NCBI RefSeq assembly: GCF_026341125.1
Contig: NZ_JAPEOR010000002.1
Location: 1,612,001 to 1,676,000, forward strand
Reading direction: 5' to 3'
Length of the DNA stretch: 64,000 nt
Source: Streptomyces sp. NBC_01142
GTDB taxonomy: Bacteria; Actinomycetota; Actinomycetes; Streptomycetales; Streptomycetaceae
Part shown: positions 54,695 through 63,546 of the stretch, in pieces
Position numbering within the stretch: the stretch's first letter is position 1
Layout: each line of letters opens with the position of its first letter
Position numbers and translations under genes: made by a program
Notes under the pieces: generated by a model
The model's database searches: none
What the model saw: only the letters and a program-made list of their open reading frames with translations
Told to the model about the DNA's origin: nothing

Positions 54695-55336
54695 ATGGCC
54701 ACCTACACACTCCCTGAACTTCCGTACGACTACGCGGCGCTCGAGCCGGTCATCAACCCGCAGATCATCGAGCTCCACCACGACAAGCACCACGCGGCCT
54801 ACGTCAAGGGCGCCAACGACACCCTCGAGCAGCTCGAGGAGGCGCGCGACAAGGATGCCTGGGGCGCGATCAACGGCCTGGAGAAGAACCTGGCGTTCCA
54901 CCTCTCCGGCCACATCCTGCACAGCATCTACTGGACGAACATGACGGGCGACGGCGGCGGCGAGCCGCTGGAGAAGGACGGCGTCGGCGAGCTCGCGGAC
55001 GCGATCGCCGAGTCCTTCGGCTCGTTCGCGAAGTTCAAGTCCCAGCTCACGAAGGCCTCCGCGACGACGCAGGGCTCGGGCTGGGGCGTCCTCGCCTTCG
55101 AGCCGCTCAGCGGCCGCCTGATCGTCGAGCAGATCTACGACCACCAGGGCAATGTCGGTCAGGGCTCGGTCCCGATCCTCGTCTTCGACGCCTGGGAGCA
55201 CGCCTTCTATCTGCAGTACAAGAACCAGAAGGTCGACTTCATCGAGGCGATGTGGAAGGTCGTCAACTGGCAGGACGTGGCCAAGCGTTTCGCGTCCGCC
55301 AAGCAGCACGCCACCAACCTGCTGCTCGTCCCGTGA
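54695..55336 (+). CDS. sodF: Iron (Fe/Zn) superoxide dismutase
   Basis: 213 aa. Metal ligands: His28 ([13 protein letters not shown]), the His of [12 protein letters not shown], and Asp plus His in [13 protein letters not shown]. Tyr36 corresponds to the gateway Tyr. It is cytoplasmic and converts superoxide to peroxide. In Streptomyces sodF is expressed when nickel is scarce, replacing NiSOD. Its start has a GGAGGG site 12 bp ahead. The IS701 element ends 95 bp upstream of the ATG. Confidence 0.96.
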   Translation: MATYTLPELPYDYAALEPVINPQIIELHHDKHHAAYVKGANDTLEQLEEARDKDAWGAINGLEKNLAFHLSGHILHSIYWTNMTGDGGGEPLEKDGVGELADAIAESFGSFAKFKSQLTKASATTQGSGWGVLAFEPLSGRLIVEQIYDHQGNVGQGSVPILVFDAWEHAFYLQYKNQKVDFIEAMWKVVNWQDVAKRFASAKQHATNLLLVP

Positions 55337-55359
55337 CACCGGCGCCGTAGGCGCCCGCA

Positions 55360-55450
55360 GTCGTCCTGCTCGTGATCGTCTTCTCAACCTTCACTTGCAG
55401 GCGGATAAAACGGAAGGCCCCCGTGAGGACATGACTCGCGGGGGCCTTTC
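55360..55450 (+). ncRNA. Candidate s-SodF small RNA from the sodF 3' UTR
   Basis: S. coelicolor makes a roughly 90-nt RNA, s-SodF, from the sodF 3' UTR that pairs with the ribosome site of sodN mRNA. Here the 3' UTR has the same layout: a pyrimidine-rich stretch CTTCTCAACCTTCACTT (55380-55396) that could mask a GAAGGTTGAGAAG-like ribosome site, then the terminator hairpin. Boundaries are approximate; sodN is outside the window, so pairing was not checked. Confidence 0.5.
55414..55448. terminator. sodF terminator, bidirectional
   Basis: AAGGCCCCCG (55414-55423) pairs with CGGGGGCCTT (55439-55448), loop 15 nt, followed by TTC. It lies between sodF and the convergent DsbA-like gene, which ends at 55467. 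Confidence 0.8.
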
Positions 55451-55466
55451 GCACGCGGTGGGGCGG

Positions 55467-56102
55467 TCAGTCGAAGACCGGTCCCTGGGTGCGGGTGCGC
55501 TTGATCTCGTAGAAGCCCGGGATGGAGGCGACCAGCAACGTGCCGTCCCAGAGCTTCGCCGCCTCCTCGCCCTTCGGGGCAGGGGTGACGACCGGGCCGA
55601 AGAAGGCGATCTGCTCGCCGTCCGCCCCCGGGACCGCGATGACCGGCGTACCGACGTCCTGGCCGACCTTGTCGATGCCCTCCTTGTGGGAGGCGCGCAG
55701 CTCGGTGTCGTACGCGTCGGAGTCGGCGTACTCGATCAGCTCCGCCGGCAGGCCGACCTCCTCCAGCGCGCCCGCGATCGCCTCGCGGGTCGGCCCCTCG
55801 CCGCGGTTGTGGATGCGCGTGCCCATCGCCGTGTAGAGGTCACCGAGTATCTCGTCGCCGTGCTTGTGCTGCGCGGCGATCGCCACGCGAACCGGGCCCC
55901 AGGCCTGCTTCATGACCTCGCGGTACTCCTCCGGGAGCTCGTCGAGCTTGGGCTCGTTCAGGACGGCGAGGCTCATCACATGCCAGCGGACCTCGACGTC
56001 GCGGACCTTCTCCACCTCGAGCATCCAGCGGGAGGTCATCCAGGCCCAGGGGCACAGGGGGTCGAACCAGAAGTCAACGGGCGTCTTGCCGCTCTCGGAC
56101 AT
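55467..56102 (-). CDS. DsbA-family protein, Rv2466c-like, single active-site Cys
   Basis: 211 aa from ATG 56100-56102 behind GGAGAG. It resembles the mycobacterial mycothiol-dependent nitroreductase Rv2466c along its length (VDFWFDPLCPWAWMTSRW, then EVRWHVMSLAVLNEPKL and TPVIAVPGADG). Rv2466c has CPWC; here it is CPWA, so only the N-terminal Cys remains. The protein could work as a monothiol enzyme with mycothiol. A helical insertion near residues 60-150 is typical for this DsbA branch. It is divergent from pepN. Confidence 0.88.
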   Translation of the reverse strand: MSESGKTPVDFWFDPLCPWAWMTSRWMLEVEKVRDVEVRWHVMSLAVLNEPKLDELPEEYREVMKQAWGPVRVAIAAQHKHGDEILGDLYTAMGTRIHNRGEGPTREAIAGALEEVGLPAELIEYADSDAYDTELRASHKEGIDKVGQDVGTPVIAVPGADGEQIAFFGPVVTPAPKGEEAAKLWDGTLLVASIPGFYEIKRTRTQGPVFD

Positions 56103-56235
56103 GTCTCTCCTCGTCAGTACGTCGCGTGTGCCTCCAACGGGCAACACCCCCGGCCGGCCGGGGATTCCCGGATACCGCGTGCCAGGTGCACATGGGAGGA
56201 TCGGTCCTGTTCGAACGAGACACGAAGGAGTGCCC

Positions 56236-58824
56236 GTGCCCGGTGAGAATCTGTCCCGCGACGAGGCCCGTCGGCGGGCCGAGCTGCTGTCCGTCGACGG
56301 GTACGAGGTGGCCCTCGACCTGCGTTCGGCGGTCGGGGAGGCCCCGGAGGACTCGGGGCCGCGCACGTTCCGTTCGGTGACCACGATCCGCTTCCGGTCC
56401 ACGGAGCCGAACGTCACGACCTTCGTGGATCTCCTGGCGCCCTCCGTCACCACCGTGACGCTGAACGGCGAGAAGCTGGACCCGGCCGTCTTCGACGGCT
56501 CACGGATCGCGCTGACCGGCCTCGCCGCGGAGAACGTGCTGGTCGTGGACGCGCAGTGCGCCTACAGCCGTACCGGCGAGGGACTGCACCGCTTCGTCGA
56601 CCCGGAGGACGGCGAGGTCTATCTCTACACGCAGTACGAGCCGGCCGACGCGCGCCGCGTCTTCGCCACCTTCGAACAGCCGGACCTCAAGGCGCCGTTC
56701 CGCTTCGAGGTGACCGCGCCCGAGGGCTGGACGGTGTGGAGCAACGGCGCGGGCGCACTCGAGAGCGACGGGGTGTGGCGGTTCGCGGAGACGAAGCCCA
56801 TCTCGACGTACATCACCGCGGTCGTCGCCGGTCCGTACCACTACGAGACCGACCTCTACACCCGGACGTTCGACGACGGTACGACGCTGGAGATCCCGCT
56901 CGGCGCGATGTGCCGCAAGGGGCTCGCCCGGCACTTCGACGCGGACGACATCTTCCTGGTGACCAAGCAGGGGCTGGACTTCTTCCACGACCACTTCGAC
57001 TATCCGTACCCCTTCGGGAAGTACGACCAGGCGTTCGTGCCGGAGTACAACATCGGCGCGATGGAAAACCCGGGGTGTGTGACCTTCCGTGAGGAGTTCG
57101 TCTTCCGGGGGAAGGTCACCCAGGCGTCGTACGAGCGCCGGGCCAACGTCATCCTGCACGAGATGGCGCACATGTGGTTCGGCGATCTGGTCACCATGCA
57201 GTGGTGGGACGACCTGTGGCTGAAGGAGTCGTTCGCGGACTTCATGGGCGCGTTCTCCCTGGTGGAGGCGACGAGGTTCACCAATGGCTGGGTGACCTTC
57301 GCCAACAACCGCAAGTCGTGGGCGTACCGCGCCGACCAGCTGCCGTCCACGCACCCGGTCACGGCCGACATCCGTGACCTGGAGGACGCCAAACTCAACT
57401 TCGACGGGATCACGTACGCCAAGGGCGCGTCGGTCCTCAAGCAGCTGGTCGCGTACGCCGGACAGGACGCCTTCCTGGAGGGCGCGCGGCGCTACTTCAA
57501 GCGGCACGCGTACGGGAACACCCGGCTGGGCGACCTGCTGGCGGTGCTGGAGGAGACGTCCGGGCGGGACATGACAGCGTGGTCGCGGTCCTGGCTCGAG
57601 ACGGCCGGGGTCAACTCCCTCACGCCCGTGGTCACTTATGACGCTCGGGACCGGATCACACAGCTCGCGGTGGTGCAGGAGGCAGCTCCCTCTCATCCGG
57701 AGCTGCGGCCGCATCGGGTGGCGGTGGGCCTGTACCGGCGGAATCCCGGCGGGGAGTTGGAGCCCTACGCGCAGGCAGAGCTGGACGTCGCCGGGCCGCG
57801 GACGGTCGTGGAGGAGCTGACGGGGGCGGAGAAGCCGGACCTGATCCTGGTCAACGACGACGACCTGACGTACTGCAAGATCCGCTTCGACGAGGGCTCG
57901 CTGGCGACGCTGCGGGCGCATCTGGACGACATCACGGACCCGCTGGCGCGGGCGCTGTGCTGGACGGCGCTGTGGAATCTGACGCGGGACGCGCTGATGC
58001 CGGCGCGGGACTTCATCGACCTGGTGCTGCGGTTCGCGGGGCGCGAGTCGGACATCGGCGTGCTGCAGATGCTGCACGCGTGGGCCCGGTCGGCGCTCGT
58101 GCACTACGCGGCGCCCGCCTGGCGCGAGGAGGGCGGGCAGCTGCTGGCGGAGGGCGCGCTGCGCGAGCTGCGGCTGGCCGGGCCGGGCAGCCAGCACCAG
58201 CTGACGTGGGCGCGGTTCTTCGCTGCGACGGCATCGTCGGCGGCGGACCTGCAGCTGCTGCAGGGCATGCTGGCCGGTACGGCGAAGATCGACGGCCTGG
58301 ACATGGACCAGGAGCTGCGATGGGCGTTCCTGGAACCGCTGGCCTCGCACGGGGTGGCGGACGAGGGTGTCGTCGCGGCGGAGCTGGCCCGCGACGACAC
58401 GGCCTCGGGCAGGCGCCACCAGGTGCGGTGCCTGGCGGCGCGGCCGTCGGCGGCGGTCAAGGACCAGGCGTGGGCGCAGGTCGTCGAGTCGGACACGCTC
58501 TCCAACGCGCTGGCGGAGGCGACGATTTCGGGCTTCGCTCAGCCGGGGCAGCGGGAGCTGCTCGCACCGTACGCGCCGAAGTACTTCGCGGCGATCGAGC
58601 GGGTGTGGGCGGAGCGGTCGATCCAGATCGCGATGGACGTGGTGAGGGGCCTGTACCCGAGCCTGCAGGACAACACCGCGACGCTGGACGCGACGGACGC
58701 GTGGCTGGAGGCCCACGCGGAGGCCCCGCCGGCACTGCGCCGTCTGGTTCTGGAGGCGCGGGACGACTTGGCAAGGGCGCTGCGGGCGCAGGCGAGCGAC
58801 GCGGCAGCGGGGGCGGGTTCCTGA
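56236..58824 (+). CDS. pepN: Aminopeptidase N (M1 family)
   Basis: 862 aa from GTG 56236 (VPGENLSRDEARRR), 5 bp after GAAGGAG. The exopeptidase motif GAMEN is in EYNIGAMENPGCVTF and the zinc site HEMAH-x18-E is in ILHEMAHMWFGD and KESFADF. The N-terminal beta domain and the long ERAP1-like C-terminal helical domain are complete. It cleaves N-terminal residues from peptides, downstream of Clp and other proteases. No signal peptide. The same position after sodF and the DsbA-like gene is kept in Streptomyces. Confidence 0.95.
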   Translation: MPGENLSRDEARRRAELLSVDGYEVALDLRSAVGEAPEDSGPRTFRSVTTIRFRSTEPNVTTFVDLLAPSVTTVTLNGEKLDPAVFDGSRIALTGLAAENVLVVDAQCAYSRTGEGLHRFVDPEDGEVYLYTQYEPADARRVFATFEQPDLKAPFRFEVTAPEGWTVWSNGAGALESDGVWRFAETKPISTYITAVVAGPYHYETDLYTRTFDDGTTLEIPLGAMCRKGLARHFDADDIFLVTKQGLDFFHDHFDYPYPFGKYDQAFVPEYNIGAMENPGCVTFREEFVFRGKVTQASYERRANVILHEMAHMWFGDLVTMQWWDDLWLKESFADFMGAFSLVEATRFTNGWVTFANNRKSWAYRADQLPSTHPVTADIRDLEDAKLNFDGITYAKGASVLKQLVAYAGQDAFLEGARRYFKRHAYGNTRLGDLLAVLEETSGRDMTAWSRSWLETAGVNSLTPVVTYDARDRITQLAVVQEAAPSHPELRPHRVAVGLYRRNPGGELEPYAQAELDVAGPRTVVEELTGAEKPDLILVNDDDLTYCKIRFDEGSLATLRAHLDDITDPLARALCWTALWNLTRDALMPARDFIDLVLRFAGRESDIGVLQMLHAWARSALVHYAAPAWREEGGQLLAEGALRELRLAGPGSQHQLTWARFFAATASSAADLQLLQGMLAGTAKIDGLDMDQELRWAFLEPLASHGVADEGVVAAELARDDTASGRRHQVRCLAARPSAAVKDQAWAQVVESDTLSNALAEATISGFAQPGQRELLAPYAPKYFAAIERVWAERSIQIAMDVVRGLYPSLQDNTATLDATDAWLEAHAEAPPALRRLVLEARDDLARALRAQASDAAAGAGS

Positions 58825-59332
58825 GGGGACGCCTTTCCCCACCCCGCCCCTTCCCGAACCGGGGTCAGGCCCCCGGACCCCGGGGGGCGGGGCGCCCCCG
58901 CGCCGGGGCGGGGGTCGAGAGCGGCAGCATTGCGCCGCCACGTCGCTGCGGCAGCGACTTCACGTCCGCCGGAGCACGCGCGCAGGCAGGTGACCGGGCG
59001 GGCCGGACACCGACCCGGCACAGGCCCCGGCCGGAGCGAGTGGCAGCCTCGCGCCGTCGAGCAGCCGGGGCGGCAACTTCGCGGGCCGCACGGGCAACCG
59101 CCGCAACCGCCCACGCCCGAATCCGCGATGGGCAGCGATCGTGCGGGAGGCGGGTGAGCGGGACAAGACGCCCCCGCTCCGGGGCGGGGGCGCGGCGACC
59201 TCGTCGCACCCCCGCACGAAAGAGGCCTTTTCGGCAGTCGAACGTCCGTACTTTAGGACGGTGTTGTCCTGAATTGTCGACGAGCTTGTAACAGCGGTTA
59301 GCGGAGCGGTCACACACGGGCATCCCCGGGAC
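58825..59332. other. GC-rich intergenic region with terminator-like hairpins
   Basis: 508 bp without a credible gene. Hairpins: CCGGGGTC/GACCCCGG at 58859-58883, 35 bp after the pepN stop (probable pepN terminator), and CGCCCCCGC/GCGGGGGCG at 59169-59192. The last 100 bp before 59333 become less GC-rich (ACTTTAGGACGGTGTTGTCC, GAATTG) and probably hold the promoter of the next gene. The reading frames here show no protein-like composition. Confidence 0.55.
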
Positions 59333-60361
59333 ATGAACCCCAACACCCCGCTCTCCCCCCTCCCCCTCAGCCACCTCGCCGATGTGCAGCGGCGCGTGCT
59401 CTCCGTCGCACAGCTGCGGGCGCACGGCGTCTCCGCCGCACGGACCAGCGCACAGTGCCGGCCCGGCGGGCAGTGGCAGCAGCTTCTGCCCGGTGTGTAT
59501 CTCCTGCATTCCGGTCCGGCCACCGACGAGGAGCGGCTGCACGGCGCGCTGCTGTACGCCGGGCGGCCGCCCGCGCCCGCCCAGGGGGCGGAGCCGCCCC
59601 CCGCCCCCGTCCTGTACTGCGAGGCCGTGATCACCGGGCTCGCCGCGCTCGCCCTGCACCGATTCCCGTCCGCTCCCCCACTGCTCTCCCTCGACCGGAT
59701 CGACGTCCTCGTACCGCGCACCCGGCGGCTGCGGTCGGCCGGGTGCGTCCGGCTGGTGCGGGCTCACGCCCTGCCGCGACCGCTGGAGATCACGGGCGTG
59801 CCCGTCGCTCCCGTACCCCGAGCGCTCGCGGACGCCGTCGCGCAGCTCACCGACGCCGATGCCGTACGCCGCCTCCTCACCGAGGCGGTACGCGGCGGGC
59901 ACTGCGAACCCGCCGTCGTCGTCAAGGAGTTGAGCCGCGCACGGCTGCTCACCCGGCGACATGTCGTGGACGCCGTCGACTCACTGCTCGCCGAGGGGCG
60001 GGCACTGACCGAGGACCGGCTGTACAACATGGTGAGCACCTGGGGCCTCCCCGACCCCGTCTGGAACGTGGATCTGCGCCTGCCCGGCGGCCCGCACCTC
60101 GGCGGTGTGGACGCCTACTGGCCCGAGCAGGCCGTCGCCGTGGAGCTCGACACCCGCGCACCCCGCCACGACGAGGAGGCACTGTGGTCGGAGTACGCCC
60201 GCAAGCGGGAGCATCTGGAGCGGCTCGGCATCACCGTCGTACACATCACGCCGAAGAAGCTGCGGGAGTCGCAGGAGCAGCAGGCGACGGTGGTCCGCAC
60301 CGCACTGATGGCGGCGGCGGACCGGGACCCGGCCGCCTATGTGGTGGTCCTCCCGCGCTGA
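59333..60361 (+). CDS. AbiEi-like wHTH protein with VSR/DUF559-like C-terminus
   Basis: 342 aa. The N-terminal segment (RRVLSVAQLRAHGVSAARTS then WQQLLPGVYLLHSGP) has the winged-helix pattern seen in AbiEi-type antitoxin-domain proteins. The C-terminus (about 250-335) has the look of a PD-(D/E)xK nuclease: GVDAYWPEQAVAVELDT followed by RKREHLERLGITVVHITP. This combination is frequent in actinomycetes, usually without a visible toxin partner. None is adjacent here. Function unknown. The gene overlaps the convergent hydrolase gene by 25 bp. Confidence 0.7.
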   Translation: MNPNTPLSPLPLSHLADVQRRVLSVAQLRAHGVSAARTSAQCRPGGQWQQLLPGVYLLHSGPATDEERLHGALLYAGRPPAPAQGAEPPPAPVLYCEAVITGLAALALHRFPSAPPLLSLDRIDVLVPRTRRLRSAGCVRLVRAHALPRPLEITGVPVAPVPRALADAVAQLTDADAVRRLLTEAVRGGHCEPAVVVKELSRARLLTRRHVVDAVDSLLAEGRALTEDRLYNMVSTWGLPDPVWNVDLRLPGGPHLGGVDAYWPEQAVAVELDTRAPRHDEEALWSEYARKREHLERLGITVVHITPKKLRESQEQQATVVRTALMAAADRDPAAYVVVLPR

Positions 60362-61509
60362 CCGCAGAACTCCGCCTCCACGACCGACCAGGTGTCCCCC
60401 GACCAGTCGCCGTTGAAGTTCAGGGCGAGGGAGTGGCTCGCGTCCCGCGTGGTCATCGCCCCGGACGAGGAGCCGTGGATGCCGCCCCCGTGGCCCCAGA
60501 CGTCCTTGCCGCAGCTCAGCTTGACCCGCAGCAGTCCCAGTCCGTAGCGGTTGTCCGGGCTCTGCGGGTCCATCGCGACGGTGGTGGTCATCTCCTTCAG
60601 CTGCTGCCGCGGCAGCAACGCGCCCTTCATCAGTGCCCGGTAGAAGCGCTGCAGATCGGCGTTGTCGGAGATCATCTCGCCTGCCGCCCAGGCGGCTGAC
60701 GCGTTCAGTTCCGTCACGTCGTGGATCTTCGCCTCGGGGTCCTCGGACAACGTCGAGTAGGCCCGGCCGCTGGGGCGCGGCATCCGGGCGTCGGTGCCGG
60801 GCAGGGAGGTGGCGCGCAGGCCGAGCGGGCGCAGGATCCGGCGCTCGATCTCCCGGCCGTACGGACTTCCCGTCGCCTTCTCGACGACCATCCCGGCGAG
60901 GATGAAGTTGGTGTTGGAGTACTTCCATTCCGTGCCGGGCGCGAAGTCGGGCCGGTGGCGCATGGCGAGGGCCACCAGCTGCCGGGGCCGCCAGGTGTCG
61001 TAGCGGTGCTGGAAGAAGCCGTCGCCGAAGACCTTCGCCCGGAAGCCGGGGTCCACGGTGTAGTTGTAGATCCCGCTGGTGTGGTTGAGCAGCTGCCGCA
61101 GAGTGATCCGGCGTCCGTCGTGGCCGTGGCCGCGCACCACACCCGGGAGCCAGTCCTCCACGGTGTCGTCCAGGTGGAGACCGCCCTCGGCCTCCAGTTG
61201 GAGGAGCACGGTGGCCACGAAGGTCTTGGTGATGGACCCGACGCGGTAGCGGTCCTGCGGCAGGCGCTCGCGTCCGGTCCGCAGGTCGGCGACGCCGGCC
61301 GTGCCGTTCCAGGTGCCGCGGCGGTCCCGCGCCTGGGCCACGACCCCGGGCACACCGTCGCGCACGGCGGCTTCGATCGCCTGCTGGGCCGGGTGGTGGT
61401 CGCTGTCCGTTCCGACGTCCGCGGCGGCGGGGTTCACCAGGACGGTGGTGGCGGCCGCCACCACGGCCACGGCTGCGATCAAGGCCGTCCGAACCCTGCG
61501 TACTGACAT
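60337..61509 (-). CDS. Secreted serine hydrolase (beta-lactamase/D,D-peptidase class)
   Basis: 390 aa. A Sec signal peptide (MSVRRVRTALIAAVAVVAAA, cut likely after NPAAA near residue 30) precedes a penicillin-recognising domain. Motif S-x-x-K is VGSITKTFVA, the Y-x-N motif is KYSNTNFILAG, and the third motif is an H-G-G-like GHGGGIHG, as in the S12 D-alanyl-D-alanine carboxypeptidases of Streptomyces (R61 type). It probably trims peptidoglycan or hydrolyses an ester outside the cell. No lipobox is present. Confidence 0.9.
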   Translation of the reverse strand: MSVRRVRTALIAAVAVVAAATTVLVNPAAADVGTDSDHHPAQQAIEAAVRDGVPGVVAQARDRRGTWNGTAGVADLRTGRERLPQDRYRVGSITKTFVATVLLQLEAEGGLHLDDTVEDWLPGVVRGHGHDGRRITLRQLLNHTSGIYNYTVDPGFRAKVFGDGFFQHRYDTWRPRQLVALAMRHRPDFAPGTEWKYSNTNFILAGMVVEKATGSPYGREIERRILRPLGLRATSLPGTDARMPRPSGRAYSTLSEDPEAKIHDVTELNASAAWAAGEMISDNADLQRFYRALMKGALLPRQQLKEMTTTVAMDPQSPDNRYGLGLLRVKLSCGKDVWGHGGGIHGSSSGAMTTRDASHSLALNFNGDWSGDTWSVVEAEFCGQRGRTTT

Positions 61510-61615
61510 ATCAGCCCCCTGTCTTCGGCTGCGCGTCGGCAGCTCTGCGACTGCGGTCGACGGACAGGACTCCGGCGAGGCTTGCGGCGTTGCCCCGGGC
61601 GCGAGGGTTGAGCCG

Positions 61616-62089
61616 TTACCGGCCGTTACCGGCGAGCCGGCCGACCGGGGGCCGGGAGCGCCGGAGCGCCAGCCCGATGTCGACCAGCTCGACCCGCTCC
61701 AGGCCGGCCACCGCGTCCAGCGCGTGCCAGGCGGCCAGGTCCGTCGACCCGTCCGTCTCATGGCGCAGCTCGCCACCGGTGATCCGGCCCTCGTAGATGA
61801 TGCGCAGCCCCTGGAAGTCGGCGAAGGCGCCGAGTCTGCGGGGATACTGACGGCGGATCGAGTCGAGGCCGAGCAGTGCGGTCATCTCGGACGCGTAGCC
61901 GGTCTCTTCCTCGACCTCGCGTACGACGGTGTCGAGCGGGTCCTCCCCGTGGTCCATGCCGCCGCCGGGCAGTGTCCACTTCTTGGCGCCGTCGCCCGCG
62001 ACCCAGCGGGCGAGCAGGATCTGCTCCTCCCGTACGCACACGGCGTAGGCCGCGACCCTCAACTCCCTGTTCCGCAACTGCCTGTTCAT
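61616..62089 (-). CDS. Nudix hydrolase
   Basis: 157 aa from ATG 62087-62089 (MNRQLRNRELRVAAY). The Nudix box is complete: G in PGGGMDHGEDP, then REVEEETGY, fitting GX5EX7REUXEEXGU. It hydrolyses a nucleoside diphosphate linked to some group; the substrate is unknown. The ribosome site is weak and the frame is open upstream. It is 34 bp downstream of the flavin-type oxidase gene and may be cotranscribed with it. Confidence 0.9.
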   Translation of the reverse strand: MNRQLRNRELRVAAYAVCVREEQILLARWVAGDGAKKWTLPGGGMDHGEDPLDTVVREVEEETGYASEMTALLGLDSIRRQYPRRLGAFADFQGLRIIYEGRITGGELRHETDGSTDLAAWHALDAVAGLERVELVDIGLALRRSRPPVGRLAGNGR

Positions 62090-62123
62090 TTGGTGAGGGT
62101 AGAGGCACGGAGGCCGACCGACT

Positions 62124-63047
62124 TCAGACGGGCGGGTCCTGGACGGGCGGATTGGCGGGCGAGTACTCGGGGGCGGACCAGCGCAGCGGGCTGGCCGCCT
62201 CGGTCTCGACGACCTGTTCGACGGTGAACCGGATGGTGCGGCCCGCATCGGAGTAGTCGGTGTGCGCGGTACCGGCGAGCTGGAGCGTGGTGCCGGTGCT
62301 CCAGTCGAGGAAGAGCAGTCCGGCACGGGGGTCCCTCTCCAGGTTGCCCAGCGTCAGGAACATCGCATTGCCCGGGTAGTCCTGCCAGCTCAGCGTCGTG
62401 GACGAGGTGACCTGCACGAAGCCGGGGTTGCCACCGCGATGGCTGGCGTCGACGCCTTCCGGTGTGCCGGTGGCGATGAAGAAGGTGTCGGCGGAGCGGA
62501 CGAACTTCTCCTGGTCAGGGGTGAGTTGCCCGCCGCGCCGGGCGCGGTCGGCCGGGCCGGCTGCGTCCGGGCCAACGCCGTCCGGGGCGACTGCGTACAG
62601 CTCCCGCTTCTGCAGATACTTCGGGCAGTTGGCGAAGACCCGCTCGGCCTCGATCGCAAGACCGCGGGCGGACGGGCGGGCCGTACCGTCCAGCCGCATC
62701 CGGCGGCGGGTGCGCGGGTCGAGTGCGATCGTGCCGACGGGCAGGGGGCCCGCGGCGAGGGCGCCGGCGAGCGGGTCGCCCTGGTGGACTCCGCCGGCGA
62801 CCGAGAGGGAGTGCGCCCCCGTGGCCCGTACGAAACCGGGCGGGCCGGTGAGCAGCGACGCCCACATCCGGCCCCTCGCATCCGCCGCGCCGAGCACCAG
62901 CATGGGCTGGAGGGCCAGGAAGGCGGCGGCGACCGGCTTGATGCCGTCGCCGATGGAGCGGCCCACGTGCGCGGCCTGGTCGGATACGCCGACGCGCCGC
63001 TGCACAGCGAGCGAGCCATGGTGGTACGGCTCCTGGTACGGGTCCAC
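62124..63047 (-). CDS. Pyridoxamine 5'-phosphate oxidase-like flavoprotein
   Basis: 307 aa from the GTG at 63045-63047 (VDPYQEPYHHGS), well spaced from GGGAG; a TTG three codons earlier would sit on the site. Two split-barrel halves are suggested: residues 35-150 (FLALQPMLVLGAADARGRMW) and 180-285 (VRSADTFFIATGTPEGVDAS, then GNAMFLTLGNLERDPRAGLL). This pattern fits PPOX-type FMN/F420-binding proteins. The substrate is unknown. The start is 14 bp downstream of the VOC gene stop, suggesting an operon. Confidence 0.85.
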   Translation of the reverse strand: MDPYQEPYHHGSLAVQRRVGVSDQAAHVGRSIGDGIKPVAAAFLALQPMLVLGAADARGRMWASLLTGPPGFVRATGAHSLSVAGGVHQGDPLAGALAAGPLPVGTIALDPRTRRRMRLDGTARPSARGLAIEAERVFANCPKYLQKRELYAVAPDGVGPDAAGPADRARRGGQLTPDQEKFVRSADTFFIATGTPEGVDASHRGGNPGFVQVTSSTTLSWQDYPGNAMFLTLGNLERDPRAGLLFLDWSTGTTLQLAGTAHTDYSDAGRTIRFTVEQVVETEAASPLRWSAPEYSPANPPVQDPPV

Positions 63048-63061
63048 GGTGACCAACTCCC

Positions 63062-63517
63062 TTAGAAGAAACCGCAGGTGGGCGCAGCCTCGGTGGGCAC
63101 GGGAGCGCCCTCGGCGCCCGAGGGGGCGTAGATCTCGAGGCGGGTGCCGTCCGGGTCATGGAAGAAGATCCCGCCGGAGGCCGCACCCTCGCCGTGGGCG
63201 ACCACGCCCTCGTGGGCGAAGTCGACGCCGAGCGTTTTCAGCCGCGCCTCGGCCGCGCGGACCTGCTCGATGGATTCCACCTCGAAGGCGAGGTGGTGCA
63301 GCCCGGCGAGCGCCGGCGCGTACGCCCCGTTCGCCTGCTGCCAGAGCGTGAGGACGAGCTGCCCGTCCCGGCCGAGGAAGGCGAAGCGGCGGCCTTCGTC
63401 CTTGCCCTGCCCGAGCACGTCGAAGCCGAGGGCATCCCCGTAGAAGGGGAGCGAACGGTCGAGGTCGGTGACGTTGAGGCCGATATGGCCGGTACGCAGA
63501 GCACTGGTCGCCGTCAT
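63062..63517 (-). CDS. VOC-family (glyoxalase/dioxygenase-like) protein
   Basis: 151 aa. Two vicinal-oxygen-chelate modules: RTGHIGLNVTDLDRSLPFYG (His at residue 11) and LAGLHHLAFEVESIEQVRAA; the last metal ligand is in FFHDPDGTRLEIY. The likely metal ligands are two His and a Glu, as in glyoxalase I and extradiol dioxygenases. A good GGAAGG ribosome site precedes ATG. It heads a three-gene minus-strand run with the PPOX-like and Nudix genes and is divergent from the CGNR-type gene. Confidence 0.9.
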   Translation of the reverse strand: MTATSALRTGHIGLNVTDLDRSLPFYGDALGFDVLGQGKDEGRRFAFLGRDGQLVLTLWQQANGAYAPALAGLHHLAFEVESIEQVRAAEARLKTLGVDFAHEGVVAHGEGAASGGIFFHDPDGTRLEIYAPSGAEGAPVPTEAAPTCGFF

Positions 63518-63546
63518 GGCACACCTTCCGGAAGGATCGATACGAA

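Noticed and set aside
58930..59157. Possible small gene in the pepN downstream gap
   Set aside because: No ribosome site, and the translation is Arg/Pro/Gly-rich in every frame, as for random GC-rich DNA.
63048..63056. TTG start for the PPOX-like protein
   Set aside because: The TTG directly abuts the GGGAG ribosome site, whereas the GTG at 63047 is correctly spaced.
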